Of a stretch of 64,000 nucleotides of DNA, positions 9,356 to 19,490 are shown one piece after another. Where the stretch lies: contig CAUYUJ010014205.1 of assembly GCA_963575745.1 (NCBI GenBank), positions 936,174-1,000,173 on the forward strand, read 5' to 3'. The translations under genes were made by a program, and so were the position numbers. Origin of the DNA: Prorocentrum cordatum. Its lineage: Eukaryota; Sar; Dinophyceae; Prorocentrales; Prorocentraceae. Under the pieces are notes generated by a model that was not told the origin of the DNA, made no database searches, and saw only the letters and a program-made list of their open reading frames with translations. The stretch's first letter is position 1. Each line of letters opens with the position of its first letter.

Positions 9356-9529
9356 CGCAAATGTGCACTAAGGATGGACAGGCTGCAAGGGCAAAAAACC
9401 ATCGGGTTTTTGCTAATCGCGCAAAGGCCGGGCGCGATTAGCAAAAACCCGATGTTTTTAGACGACTGTACTTTACAAGTCGCGACAGGTCGAGCTATTC
9501 AAGAGCATTCACGTGGTCCCCACAAACAT
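9319..9529 (-). repeat. Split direct repeat A1 (5' terminus of YR element 1)
   Basis: 211 bp nearly identical to A2. The outer end CACAAACAT is followed at 9530 by minisatellite bridge sequence. Confidence 0.87.
9400..9454. other. Perfect 23-bp inverted repeat with 9-nt spacer, copy in A1
   Basis: Arms 9400-9422 and 9432-9454 around the spacer AAAGGCCGG, identical in sequence to 2678-2732. Conservation of every arm and spacer base in both A repeats is consistent with a functional site, or with recent copying. Confidence 0.8.
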
Positions 9530-10424
9530 CGCATTTGCTCCTTTTCGGCCTTCCGACTGCTCGAGATGGCCGAAGAGCCCACAAAGATCGCCCCAAGACT
9601 GCCCAAGAGGCCTCCAAGATGGCCCCAGAACGGCCCAAGAGGCCCCCAAGACTGCCCAAGGAGCCCCACGACGGCTCAATAGGCCTCCACGACGCCCAAG
9701 ATGGCATCCAACACTGCCCTGGAGCAACCCAAGGGGGCCACAATTCGGCCCAGAGAGACCCCAAAGACGGCTTCCGACGGCGTCAGACGGGCCAGGAGGC
9801 CACCAAGACTGCCCAAGATGGCTCCAAGATGGTCCAGGACGGCCCAAGAGGCCCCCAAGAGGCCTCCAGGACGGCCTAAGAGGCCTCCAAGAGGGCACGC
9901 AGGAGGCCTCAAGAGGCCCAAATCATGGATTATCCTTCGGTTCTGTGGCAATTTGGCAGTTGCTTCTTTTCGATCTCCCGACGGCCCGAGACGGCCCAAG
10001 GGCCCCCACAGACCGCCCCAAGACTGCCCAAGAAGCCTCCAAGATGGCCCCAGAACGGCCCAAGAGGCCCCCAAGACGCCTCCAAGAGGGCCTCACGACA
10101 ACCAAAGAGGCCTCCAAGGCGCCCAAGATGGCCTCCAAGACGGCCCTGGAGCACCCCAAGAGGGCCCCACGTCGGCCCAGAGAAACCCCCCAGGATGGCT
10201 TCCGACGGCGTCAGACGTGCCAGGAATGCCCTAAGACTGCCAAAGAGGCCCCCGAGAAGCCTCCCAAGGCCCCCAAGAGGCCCAAGGAGGCCCCCAAGAT
10301 GCCTCCAAGAGGCTCCCAGGAAGCTCCCAGGAGGCCCCAAGAGTGCCCCCAGAGGCTCCTAAGATGCTCCCTCCTCCTCCTCATCTTCCTCCTCCTCCTG
10401 ATCTTTCCCGCCATCCTCCCCAAA
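9530..10424. repeat. GCCCAAGA-type minisatellite, block 3
   Basis: Continuation of the array interrupted by YR element 1. It has two runs separated by a bridge at 9920-9980 and ends in a short CTCCTC tract at 10370-10405. The long open frames on both strands are repeat artefacts. Confidence 0.83.
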
Positions 10425-10695
10425 TGCTCCCAGAAGGGTTTCCGCAACGGCTGACGGAACACATGGTCCGATAGCTTGGCAGAGCTCTTGCCACAATGCT
10501 CGGCCACGTGGGCGATTCCAAAAGGCAGGGGGCGGCGGTGATTCGCCGTAGGCGTCGTCGCTCCGCCGCCCCCATGTGGTCTTGCCAGAGGGGTGCCTGG
10601 CGTGCTAGATCCTAAGACTTGGTTTTGGTTCATTTCGAAAAGAACTCCCCCTGGGGCTTCGGCCCAGCGCGCCAGCCACCCAGAAGGCCGCACAA
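10425..10695. repeat. Interspersed spacer block, copy 2
   Basis: Homologous to 1860-2130 over its whole length (CCGATAGCTTGG, GCTCGGCCACG, CCAAAAGGCAGGGGGC, GGTGATTCGCCGTAGGCG, CCACCCAGAAGG). Confidence 0.75.
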
Positions 10696-11449
10696 TCCGT
10701 AGAAAAAAATGCCCGATCGCCTCCAAGACAGTCAAGATGACCCAAGATGGCCTCCAAGTTCGCCCAAGATGGTCCAAGATGGCCTCCATGATGGCCCAAG
10801 AGGGCCAAGATGCCTCCAAGTCTGTCCAGGAAGCAACCAAGACAGTCCAAGCTGGCCTCACGATGGCCCAAGACGCCCCCAAGAGGCCTCCAAGACGGCC
10901 CGAGAGGCCTCCAAGAGCACATCCAGGAAGGCCCGAAGAAACCAAAATCATGGCTCCTCTTTAGGTTTGTGAATGATTGGGGTACTTCCATCTTTCGGCG
11001 ATCCGCCGAACCAAACCGGCACAAGAGGCCCCAAACGATCGCCCCAAGATTGCCCAAGAGGCCTCCAAGATAGCCCCATGACGGCCCAAGAGGCCCCCAA
11101 GACGGCCCCAAGACTGCCCAAGAGGTCTCCAAGACGCCAAAGGTGGCCTCCATGACGGCCATGAAGCACCCCAAGAGGGCTCCAAATTGTTTCAGAGTAG
11201 CCTCCAAGACGGCTCCCGATGGCGTCAGCCAGGTTAGGAATGCCCTAAGACTGCCAAAGAGGCCCCAAAGAAGGCCCTAAAGGCTCCCAAGAGGCCCAAG
11301 GAGGCCCCAAAGACGCCTACAAGAGGTACCCTGGAAGCTCCGATGGAGCCACAAGAGAGCCCCAAGAGGCTTCCTAAAGGCCTCCTCCTCCTCCTCCTCC
11401 ATTTCCTCCCTCTCCTGATCCTTCCTCTCCTGATCCTCCCTCTCATCCT
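10696..11449. repeat. GCCCAAGA-type minisatellite, block 4
   Basis: Two runs of the same words with a bridge at 10945-11010 and a CTCCTC tract at 11385-11405. No gene supported. Confidence 0.8.
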
Positions 11450-11590
11450 CCCCCAAGTGTTCCCCAAATAGCTTCCAGAGCGGCTGGGGGAACACATAAT
11501 CCGATGGCTTAGCCAAGCTGGGGCCCAACGTTTGAGACGCTTCCCAAAAGGCAAGGGGCAGCGGTAATGCGCCGTAGGCGTCTTCGATTA
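11450..11590. repeat. Interspersed spacer block, copy 3 (partial)
   Basis: Shares AACACATAATCCGATGGCTT, TTCCCAAAAGGCAAGGGGCAGC and GCGCCGTAGGCGTCTTCGATT-type landmarks with the other two copies, then is cut off by the CTC microsatellite. Confidence 0.65.
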
Positions 11591-11599
11591 CAAGGACAC

Positions 11600-11985
11600 T
11601 CAGGCACCCTGGATACTCCTCCTCGTACTCCCCCTTCCTCTTCCACTCCTGCTCCTCCTCCTCCTCCTCCTCCTCCTCATCCTCCTTCTCCTCCCTGCTT
11701 CCCTCCCTCCCTCCCTCCTCCTCCTCCTCTTCCTCCTCCTCCTCCTCTTCCTCCTCCTCCTCCTCCTCACCTCCTCCTCATCCTCCTCATCCTCCTCTTC
11801 CTCCTCCTCCTCCTCCTCCTCCTCAGGCACCCTCGACCTTCCTCCTCCTCCTCCTCCTTCTCCTCATCCTCCTTCTCCTCCTCCTCCTCCTCTTCTTCTT
11901 CTTCTTCCTCCTCCTCCTCCTCTTCCTCCTGCTCCTCCTCCTCCTCCTCCTGCTCTACCTCCTCTACCACCACTATTACCACCGC
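11600..11985. repeat. CTC/CTT-type microsatellite
   Basis: Nearly uninterrupted CTC triplets with minor CTT and CAT variants. Open frames here encode only poly-Ser, poly-Leu or poly-Glu and are not genes. Confidence 0.9.
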
Positions 11986-13409
11986 GAGCAGGGGCAATCA
12001 TGGGTAACCTTCCCCAGCTGGAGGCGACATCTGGTCCTGGTGGTATCAATATGTGCCCCCCCGGATACCTTGTGCAGCACTATTGTGGGCTTGGCGCAGG
12101 TCAGCACGCCGCTCACGCAGGTTAATCCTGCACAGGCCGGGGGGCAGCAGAAGGTCACGGCGCACATGCCCATGGCACCCGTACCTGTCTGAGCAGCCTG
12201 CTGCAGGTGCGGCCAATCGAACGGCCCACACCTCTGGCGACTCAGAAGAGATCGCAGGACGAGTCTTTCAGTTTTGGGCGTTTGACAAATGTGTCGAAGC
12301 CCCAGTGCCGTCAAAAAGCGGCTCAGGATGAAGAACCGGTCCCCGAGAAGGGGTCGATAGCTCCAGGGGCTGGCGACTCGAAAGAATCGAGTCGTCGGAG
12401 GTGTAGGTCCGCGAGCCAGGGCCCCCCTTGAGCCTGAGACTCGTCCTTCGCAGTCGGAGCCAACATCTTGCCGACGCGGTGATCGCGGTAGCCATCGCAA
12501 CGAGTGGTGAAACTCACCATTCACCACAAAAGATGGCGATACAGGCTGACGCGCGCCACACCCCTGATACACGACTTGCTGCGATTGCGCGCGGGAATGG
12601 ATGTTTGACGTCGGCGGCACTCGCAAAGGGGCGGGAGCAGGAAGCACGAGGGTCTCCCACCTTTCCAATGCCCCGAGTCTGGCCGAGACAACGGCGCTCC
12701 CCCGAAACGCGGAGCACAGCATCACCAACGTGGTGGAAGTCGGCCGATGCTTCGGCCAGCCCCCAATCATTGACGTGATTACCATGCGGCAGCACCAGCA
12801 GCAGAGATGGCAGCAGCAGTGGCAGCAACAATTGGGGGTGCTGGTAGCAATGTCGGTGCCGCTCACGGTGGCAACAGCGGGGTCGGTTGGCACGTCCGTT
12901 CCCGCCGTCTGGTCGCCCTTGCATCACACTGGAAGCAATACAACATATTCTATATCTGGAAAAAAAGCGGGCGGCGGAGAAATAAACCTGAAACAGTAGC
13001 TGACGTATCGAAAGAAACGGCGGCAAGGCGAACCAACGAATTCAAATCAGTTGGAACTCCCCGTAAAAATTTGGCGGCAAATCGTCTTGTGACCAGTGCG
13101 GAATTATTCAGGCGGGCTGCGTTTTGCAATCCGTTGGAACAACTACAAAGAACATACAACACATACTATCTTAGGTGGGCATGGGACTCTCCCGAAACAT
13201 ATTTGCAATTCTATAGAAAAGGCGCACCGCGTGACGCGGAAGTGCGATATTTTTCAATTCCCAACCAGACGAACATTTCAACCCGCCCGCGGGCGCAACC
13301 GTAATCGCAACTAAGCAACAACAAAATGGCGGCGGGCTCGCCGGCCAAAATCAGTTCAAAATGGCGGCGGCAGGGGTGGGGGGCGCCCCCCCCAATCAGT
13401 ACTGCAGTG
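11986..13409. other. Unassigned sequence, no gene supported
   Basis: Mixed-composition DNA without recognisable domains in any frame. A CAG-rich patch lies at 12785-12830 and a lower-GC stretch at 12930-13320. The words GCCGCCATTTTG and CAAAATGGCGGCG occur near 13320-13370, next to a C-run at 13385-13392. It forms the left flank of copia element 1. Confidence 0.5.
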
Positions 13410-13648
13410 TGTGATATGGAAATCCGGATGACAGATCGCTGATCGTTTCTGGTCGAGCGTCGAACCTGGCGTAGCTCTAAGGCCAAGGGCCCTAAACGAT
13501 TGAGCGAAAACGGTTGCGGGAGAACAGGGAGTAAGAGCGCAGCAACAGAGGCAAGGAAAGAGTAGGAATGAAACCGCGGGGCCCTCGAAGCTTCTGTGGG
13601 GAGCTTTCTCGGGCCTTCTACATTCCAGGGGAATGAGCTTGATTCACA
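13410..13648 (-). repeat. 3' LTR of copia element 1
   Basis: Starts TGTGATATGGAAAT and ends GATTCACA on the plus strand. The interior contains GGCCAAGGGCCC and GCGGGGCCCTCGAAGC, shared with the other LTR. Confidence 0.88.
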
Positions 13649-13657
13649 CTCCTCCTA
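13649..13657 (-). other. Polypurine tract of copia element 1
   Basis: Read on the minus strand the sequence next to the 3' LTR is TAGGAGGAG, the position and composition expected for the plus-strand primer of an LTR retrotransposon. Confidence 0.6.
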
Positions 13658-14344
13658 GTCGCCGCTCAGGCGCCTGTAGCGGTGACTAATTCAAGTCACT
13701 CGCAAAACTTCATTTCAAACGGACTATCTTGATAGTCAAGATAACGATGGTGCTAGAAGCATCAGCACTCACCGCATATTCTCGCGAGCGAAACAAGCCC
13801 ACGCGGCTTGCAACGCAAGCTGCCCTCAGGGCGATTTAACGGGTGCTCGCACGCACCTGCAACCATATTCACAGCGCAACGGGCACTCGGCTGGAATCTT
13901 ATTACTTTATAATAAGATAAGTTCTTGGTAGCGGAGCAGAGGTGGCGACTAGCATCGCCAAAAGAACAGAACGCACACACTGACAGGCAAGTGTTGCGAG
14001 AAATACAAAAACAATGGCGGAAGCAACACGGGCGGGTGATCGTCATCACCGCGAGAAAGATAGCGCGCAACAGCAAAAAACTGGCCTCACTTTAGCTTCA
14101 CGGGGCGTATAGCTTTACAACAATGCGGACTCACGTAATCTTCACCGGGTGTATAGCTCTGCAGCAATGCGGACTTACGTAAGCTTCTTCGTGCCCCTTG
14201 ATGGGATGTCGGTGCTACGCATCTGCGCCCATCTGCACTGGAGCTCATGGCGGATGCTGTCATGCAGCCTGCTGAAATCGGGCGCGCTGCCGGCACGATG
14301 GTTGCGCCTTAGCCGCGACGTGTGGCGCCTGCAGGTCTTGAAGG
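13658..14344 (-). other. Non-coding 3' region of copia element 1
   Basis: No convincing ORF. It contains a local duplication of about 45 bases (14101-14190) with GTATAGCT, GCAATGCGGACT and TTACGTAA in each copy, and a short AT-rich patch near 13900-13925. Confidence 0.55.
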
Positions 14345-16375
14345 TCACGTACACGCTGCACGGGTTATGGCCCACCCGCAGATAGTGGCCCCGGACAGCA
14401 CACTCGTTGATCTCGGTCGGCGAGTCGGCGTGGCGCTGGACCAGGATGTCGCACTCGCAGCGGCCGAACTGAACGAGCTGGAAATCGTCTCTGGCGACGA
14501 AGGCGAAGCAGGGCCGAAACTCGATGCCGATGACGCAGCTGACGGCTTGATGGGAGCTCCTCTGGCGCTGGAGCTGCTCTGGGCGGCCGATGCAGCAGCC
14601 GAAGATGGAGCCTGCAGCGGCGCGTCGGGCATGAAGATGTCGCCGTCCTCGTCGGCGTCCTCGTCGGCGGGTGGCGGCGGCGGCCGAAGGTTGTTGCGCC
14701 GTCCCAGGCGCCGGCCGTCCGAGCCCAGATGGGGCGCGCCCTCAGCCGGGAAGCTGCCCTTGATGTGGCGCTGGCCCAGGGCGCACCACATGACCGCAAA
14801 GATGCTGAACCCGAGGGCCATGCCGAGGAACATGGAGAAGCACGTCAGGTAGCACGTGTACCAGTAGTTGTTCAGGTCAAGCAGAGGCGAAGGCGCTGGC
14901 TGGCCCCGGACCTTGCCAATGCACGAGGCGAACACGGAGGCGATCATGGCGGCGTTTGGCTGCCTGGTGCCGAAGTTATGCTTCTTGGCGCCGAAGAACG
15001 AGATCAGCAGGCCGGTCTCCATCACCTTTGTGAGCGAGTCGGCAACCATACTCCAGGTGGGCACCCAGGTCAAGCGCAGCTCGCTGTTGGGGTGCACAGA
15101 CTCCTTGAGCATGGAGGCGACAATGCGTGACCGCTTGTCGGAGGACTGGCCCACGTCGGACTGAGTGTGCGTGACGAGGCCCTTGATGTCGCTATAGACC
15201 TCCCCAGGGCGCTTCAAGCTGAGGTCGTCGATCTCCTTGAGCGGCTTCTTGGGGTTGTAGGCTTCGGTGAGCAGCTGGCGGAACCACGTATTGATCTCAG
15301 TCCCCTCGAGGGTTGCGTAGCCATCCGCTGCCGGCGTAGACTTCACAGACCTCTTGACGGTACCTGAGTGCCAGGCCACTGGCAGGCCAAGATCAGAACG
15401 GCCTCCGACCACATCACGCGGTCGATGGGTGAGGCCCATGGCCATGCCCCACTGACTTTTGACGCCGTCAATGTTTGCGAACGCGGCGTCGCTGAAACAT
15501 ACCGTGTTGCAAGTGTTCAGATCGATGAGGTTGCGCTTCAGCACGATGGCGAAGTCGGACGAGCCATGAACGTAGTTGACCGTCTTGTTGAGCGTCTTGG
15601 CGTCCGCGACAGTGGCAACATTTGTGCGCCTGGCGGCCATGCTGACCGGGCAGGCGATGTCGACTCGCGTCTGAACAGGAAGCCAGAGTAGTTGACCCAG
15701 CGTGTGGCGGCAACTAGACACCTCCTCCATGGACAGTGCGTCGTCGGGGGCGCGGCCTTTCACGAAAGAGATCTCGACGGGGTCAACCTGCTTGGCGGCT
15801 GTGGCCTGCGTGACGCGGAACTCTTCAGCAGACTTGGAAATAGTTCGGCCGCAGTACTTGATGATGCCTTCAACCTTCTTGAAGTGCAGCTTCTTCCCCA
15901 GGCTGTTGATGATGCGCTGCCATTCGCTCGAATCCTTGCGCTGGGCAGTCAGGAAGTCGTCCACGTGAGCGTGGTAACGGCGGCCAGGCCCTTAGAATCG
16001 TAGAAGTAGTAGAGACCCTTCTCGAGCTTGCTCTCGACGAGGCCGTGGTCCTTGAACACCTTCTGGGCGTAGAGGTACCACTGCCTTCCTGCATCGTGAG
16101 TGCCATAGATGGCCCCCCGTTGCCATCACAATTTCGCCGGGTGACGTACCTGGCGGCGGATTCTTCGCTGGCATGCGAAGCAGTAGGAGTCTCTCGATGT
16201 TGCCCGACTGGAGGTAGGCCGCCATGGCGTCATACGACGTGAGGTCCCAACCAGCTTGAGCAGCAGCAGCAAGTGTAAGATAAAGAGCATCTCTAGATCC
16301 AGTAGGTGCAACTGTGCGGATCTGCGACTTGCCCTCCTGACATCCCTCAACGCGTGCCCACTGGGCGAATGCCAA
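14345..16375 (-). pseudogene. RT, RNase H and C-terminal membrane segment of copia element 1
   Basis: Read from 16375 downwards. PTGSRDALYLTLAAAA and LTSYDAMAAYLQ are RT motif A. The frame shifts at a G6 run (about 16114-16119), carries YGTHDAGRQWYLY, then shifts back near 15965 to HVDDFL (motif C; catalytic DD). The last 539 codons (14345-15964) are open: RNase H with FSDAAFANIDGVKSQ and TPAADGYATLEGTEINTW, ending at WVPTWSMVADSLTK. About 60 residues further a hydrophobic stretch (about residues 368-395, YTCYLTCFSMFLGMALGFSI) predicts one transmembrane helix, followed by a Pro/Asp/Ser-rich tail to the stop. The RT N-terminus is also damaged near 16347-16375, where the upstream frame stops at a TGA. 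The two compensating shifts leave most of the polymerase readable but not translatable as it stands. Confidence 0.75.
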
Positions 16376-18446
16376 GAGTTCGCCTTAGGAGCTCCTTTAG
16401 TTCCTTAGGCGGCAGCTTCTTGTAGGCCCCGAACTCCGTCCACTTTGACCACTCGACCTTCATCGCCTCATCCATGAGCTTCTTCTCCTTGATGGACATG
16501 TTGTCGTACTTCAGCTCCTTGGCGGCGGCCTTCCCGGTGAGGAAGACTTCACGTAATGAGGGCGCAAACTGCATCTCGTCAGCGTTGGCCTTGAAGTAGT
16601 TGTCCAGGTAGTAGTCCGTCTTGTTTGTGTCGCGGGGCTTCTTGAAGCACTTCGGTAGGTCGTCCAGCAGCTCCTTCCTCTTGGCGGCTCGAACTCGCGG
16701 ATCATCGCGTTCTTGGCAATCACGTCTTAATGTCTGCGGAGCGTCTTCTTGCTGAGCACGTCGCTGTACCTTAGCTCCTCTCTGATCAGCGTGATGTCGC
16801 GGTCGGCGCAGTTCAACCTCCTCCTTGGTCTGATCCTCCATCTTCCGGGCCAGCTCGCGGATGAACTCGGAGCCTGAGCTATCTTCATCGTCGTCAACTG
16901 GTCCTTCTTGATGTGGTTCTGGAGTTCCGATTCGAAATTCTTGAGACTGTCGATCTTGATCAGGTTCTGCTGGGGCTGGTGTTGGTGGCTGTGTAGTTTT
17001 AGTAGGTGGTGGCTTAGGAGCGCCCGCCGACTTGGCTGGTGGCTGCTCCGCCTTTGGCGCGGCGCCCGCCGGCTTGGCCGGTGGCTGCCGAGGAGGGCGT
17101 AGAGGTGATGGTGGCTGATCGGCAGGCTGGTCGACAGGACCAGAGTCGGCGGCTGCGGCGGCAGCAGGAAGTAGGTCTCCTCCCGAAGGTCCTGGCGGCA
17201 AACCACTTCCACTAGCTCCTCCAGTTGGTGCGATATCGTCATCACCTTGTTTACGACTCAGACATTCCATGAAGGCATGTTGCCGTCGGTTTGCTGGCAT
17301 ATCTTCGATGTTACCGAGACTCGGCGGCGCTGGTGCTGGCGGCGGTAGGGCGGCCGGTGGAGTTGGTGCGTCTTGAGTGCGCGGTCGCTTCTGAGGCGTA
17401 GGGCCAGTAAGGTCCATGAACACGTCCTCGTCGGTATGGTCGACCGCTGGCTTGTCTGGCGGTGGGGGCGGTACGCCTCCTCCAGGTCCTCCTCCACCTC
17501 CTCCTCGATCGTGAGGTGGTCGCCCGTCGGGAGCATCTCCTGGTGGGTGGCCAGCTGGTGGTGGCGGCTGCCCGTTCATGGCGTTCAGGACTTGGCCCCA
17601 TGGGACGAGTTCTGACGCTGTGGCATGTCGAAGGTGTCCGCGATTGACCTTAACGGTCGTGGAGCGATGGCTGACCCACACATTGGACGTGCCCTCGAAC
17701 CCAACAATGACGCCTGGTCCATGCCACTGGAGAGCCCAATCGCGCTTGGGCTTCCCATTGCCGCGCCAGTAGTAAACTTGATCGCCAGTCTGGTAGAAGT
17801 CCTGCGCATGCTGTGCGCCGTCCGCCCGTGACAGGGCCAACAGCGCTCTCGACAGGGACTGGTTGAAGCGCAGGTGCTTGATGGAGGTCTGAGCGGCCTT
17901 CATGATGGCGACTCTCTCAGAGAAGGGCTTGTCAGAGACGATGCGCTCATGTAGCGATAGGCGGCCAGCATTGTCTAAAAGCCAATGTGGCAATCGAAGT
18001 CCACGTCCGAGAACCCACTGGGCTGGTGAATAGCCGCTGGCATTGACTGAGCTGTTCATGGCCCAGCAGACGGCGGCGAGCGACCACTGAATCTTGCGAG
18101 CCTCGGCTGGCTGGTCGAACCTGATGCTGAACTGGTCGATCAGCTTGCGAGCGTGTATCTTCCAGAGTCCACCGTGCCGTTCAAACGTGGCATTCTGCTG
18201 CGGTGTCGCAGCTGACGTTGTCATAAACTGGCAACCCATGTCTTCGAACTCCTTTGAAAACTCCCTCTCGAACTCTCCTCCTCCATCAAATATCACACGT
18301 TGTGGGGCCCCAAACGGTGTAATCCAAACCTGTAGGAGCCGTGCGAATACCGTACTCGGGTGTCGTGTCGAAACCGTTCAACACATCGTAAACCCGGAAG
18401 CCAAATCAACGTTATTCAAGAAAACCAACTGATTCCCAGCATAATC
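16347..18446 (-). pseudogene. Integrase core and RT N-terminus of copia element 1 (one in-frame TGA)
   Basis: The integrase catalytic core starts in the upstream ORF with IGVDLFTLADYAG (first catalytic Asp) and NVDLASGFTMC, is broken by a TGA at 18378-18380, and continues in the same frame through ITPFGAPQRVIFDGGGEF (second Asp) to QQNATFERHGGLWK (catalytic Glu). After it come a DNA-binding tail with DQVYYWRGNGKPKR and GPGVIVGF, a long Pro/Gln-rich low-complexity linker, and the RT N-terminus with AMKVEWSKWTEFGAYKKL. The frame then ends at a TGA (16347-16349). Frame retention across the first TGA for 2 kb suggests a recent point change (CGA to TGA is the simplest) or stop readthrough. Confidence 0.75.
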
Positions 18447-19490
18447 GGCCAGTGTAAATAAATCCACACCAATTGAATCGTTGAAATCCCTATCTAGTCG
18501 AATCCTTCCAGGTAAGTACGGTAGGGGTCGCTGATGAGCGGCACAGACTTCACAATATAGGTTGAGAGCCATCTCGACCGAACGTTGGGATCCGCCAGTG
18601 ATGCGGATGGCCCGTGCCAGCGACTCGTTGGACGGGTGGCCCGTGTTGACGTGGAGCTGCATGATGGCGGACTTCAAGGTTCGCTCCTCCACTGCCGTCA
18701 GAAATGGCTCGGCGGCAGCGGCCGGGACAAGTACGGTACGTCGTGCTGCCCTCCTCCGTAGTGGCTGCGCTGGCTGACTAGGATTGGCCTCCCTTGGAGC
18801 CGGCGCGCTCGGCTTGCGCAACTGCTTGGCAAGGGCGCGGACGAGCTCGTAGGTGTTGTTCTCGCTGTTCTTGGCGTCTCGGCCTCGGGCTTCAGCGTGT
18901 CGATGAGTCCGATCGCAGAACCTCCTGAGCGAGTTGTCCACCCCAAAGTGGTCGGTCACGATCCCCCACGGCTTCTCAATCGGGTCTCCCTTCTTGGTCT
19001 TCAGGTTGTAGGCGCATCCGTCGAAGTCGATCACCCTCGGAAGTTGACGTCGTAGTTCGTTGGCGATTGGGTTCTTGTGAGGGTTCCAGCCGTCGCAGTA
19101 GCGCGGCCACTCGAAAGAGACGGCAAGGTACGTGCCGAACTCCTTACGAAATCGTCGCATGGAACGAAGGAACAATGAAATCATCCTCGACGACTTCCCC
19201 CTGTCCGCCTCGAGCTGCGGGGTCTTCTTGGGGTCGATCTTGACGATGAGCCGTTGTAGCGATGTCCATGGTGTGCAAGGAAACGCTGCATGTACGCGGA
19301 CGTTGTGGTTCTGCTTGCGCTTCCCTCTGAGTTGCTTCTCGAGCTCGTTGACGACCGCTGGTCGCGAGAGATCGTGCGCGGGTAGTCCACAACGAAGTGC
19401 AGCTCCTCCGGTGGCTGTCAACTTCTTGCTAAGCTTGCTATCTGGATTGCAACACCATTCGAACAAAGTAGTAGACGTAGGACTTGGAAT
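18447..19490 (-). CDS. Methyltransferase-like region and integrase zinc domain of copia element 1
   Basis: Between protease and integrase lies about 220 residues not normally found in copia elements: LFEWCCNPDSKLSKK (motif I-like), AAFPCTPWTSLQRL (motif IV-like, with PCT), VSFEWPRYCDGW (motif VI-like), and DFDGCAYNLKTKKGDPIEKP (motif VIII-like). The order and spacing follow the clearer methyltransferase domains of the two YR elements. The canonical glycine-rich loop is weak, so this may be an inactive relative. It is followed by an integrase zinc-binding domain: LHVNTGHPSNESL and NLYCEVCAAHQRP (HHCC). The frame is the same as the gag-protease ORF and is separated from it by one TGA (19491-19493). 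Confidence 0.62.

Larger units (their letters stand above)
2440..9529 (-). mobile_element. YR retrotransposon 1 with split direct repeats
   Basis: A 7.1-kb element read on the minus strand. It carries RT, RNase H, a tyrosine recombinase and no integrase. Its termini are split direct repeats in the order A1 (9319-9529), ORFs, B1 (2808-2944), A2 (2598-2807), B2 (2440-2577); this A1-ORFs-B1-A2-B2 order is the known signature of PAT/Ngaro-type DIRS-order elements. The outer ends of A and B abut at 2807/2808, as expected for a copied circle junction. Joining the flanks (…GAAGGGATTT at 2439 and CGCATTTGCTCC from 9530) restores the minisatellite bridge seen intact at 1459-1510, so the boundaries are precise and no target duplication was made. 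Coding order: ORF0 with a membrane segment, gag-like, RT-RH, YR, methyltransferase-like. Several frameshifts show this copy is decayed. Confidence 0.85.

Noticed and set aside
9513-10454. Long plus-strand ORF rich in Pro, Lys and Arg in the minisatellite
   Set aside because: All frames of the GCCCAAGA repeat are open because its words rarely contain stops; the peptide is a direct translation of the repeat.
11567-12007. Poly-Ser/Leu/Glu ORFs in the CTC microsatellite, with similar ones at 44766-45416 and 62526-63323
   Set aside because: Pure microsatellite translation without domain content.
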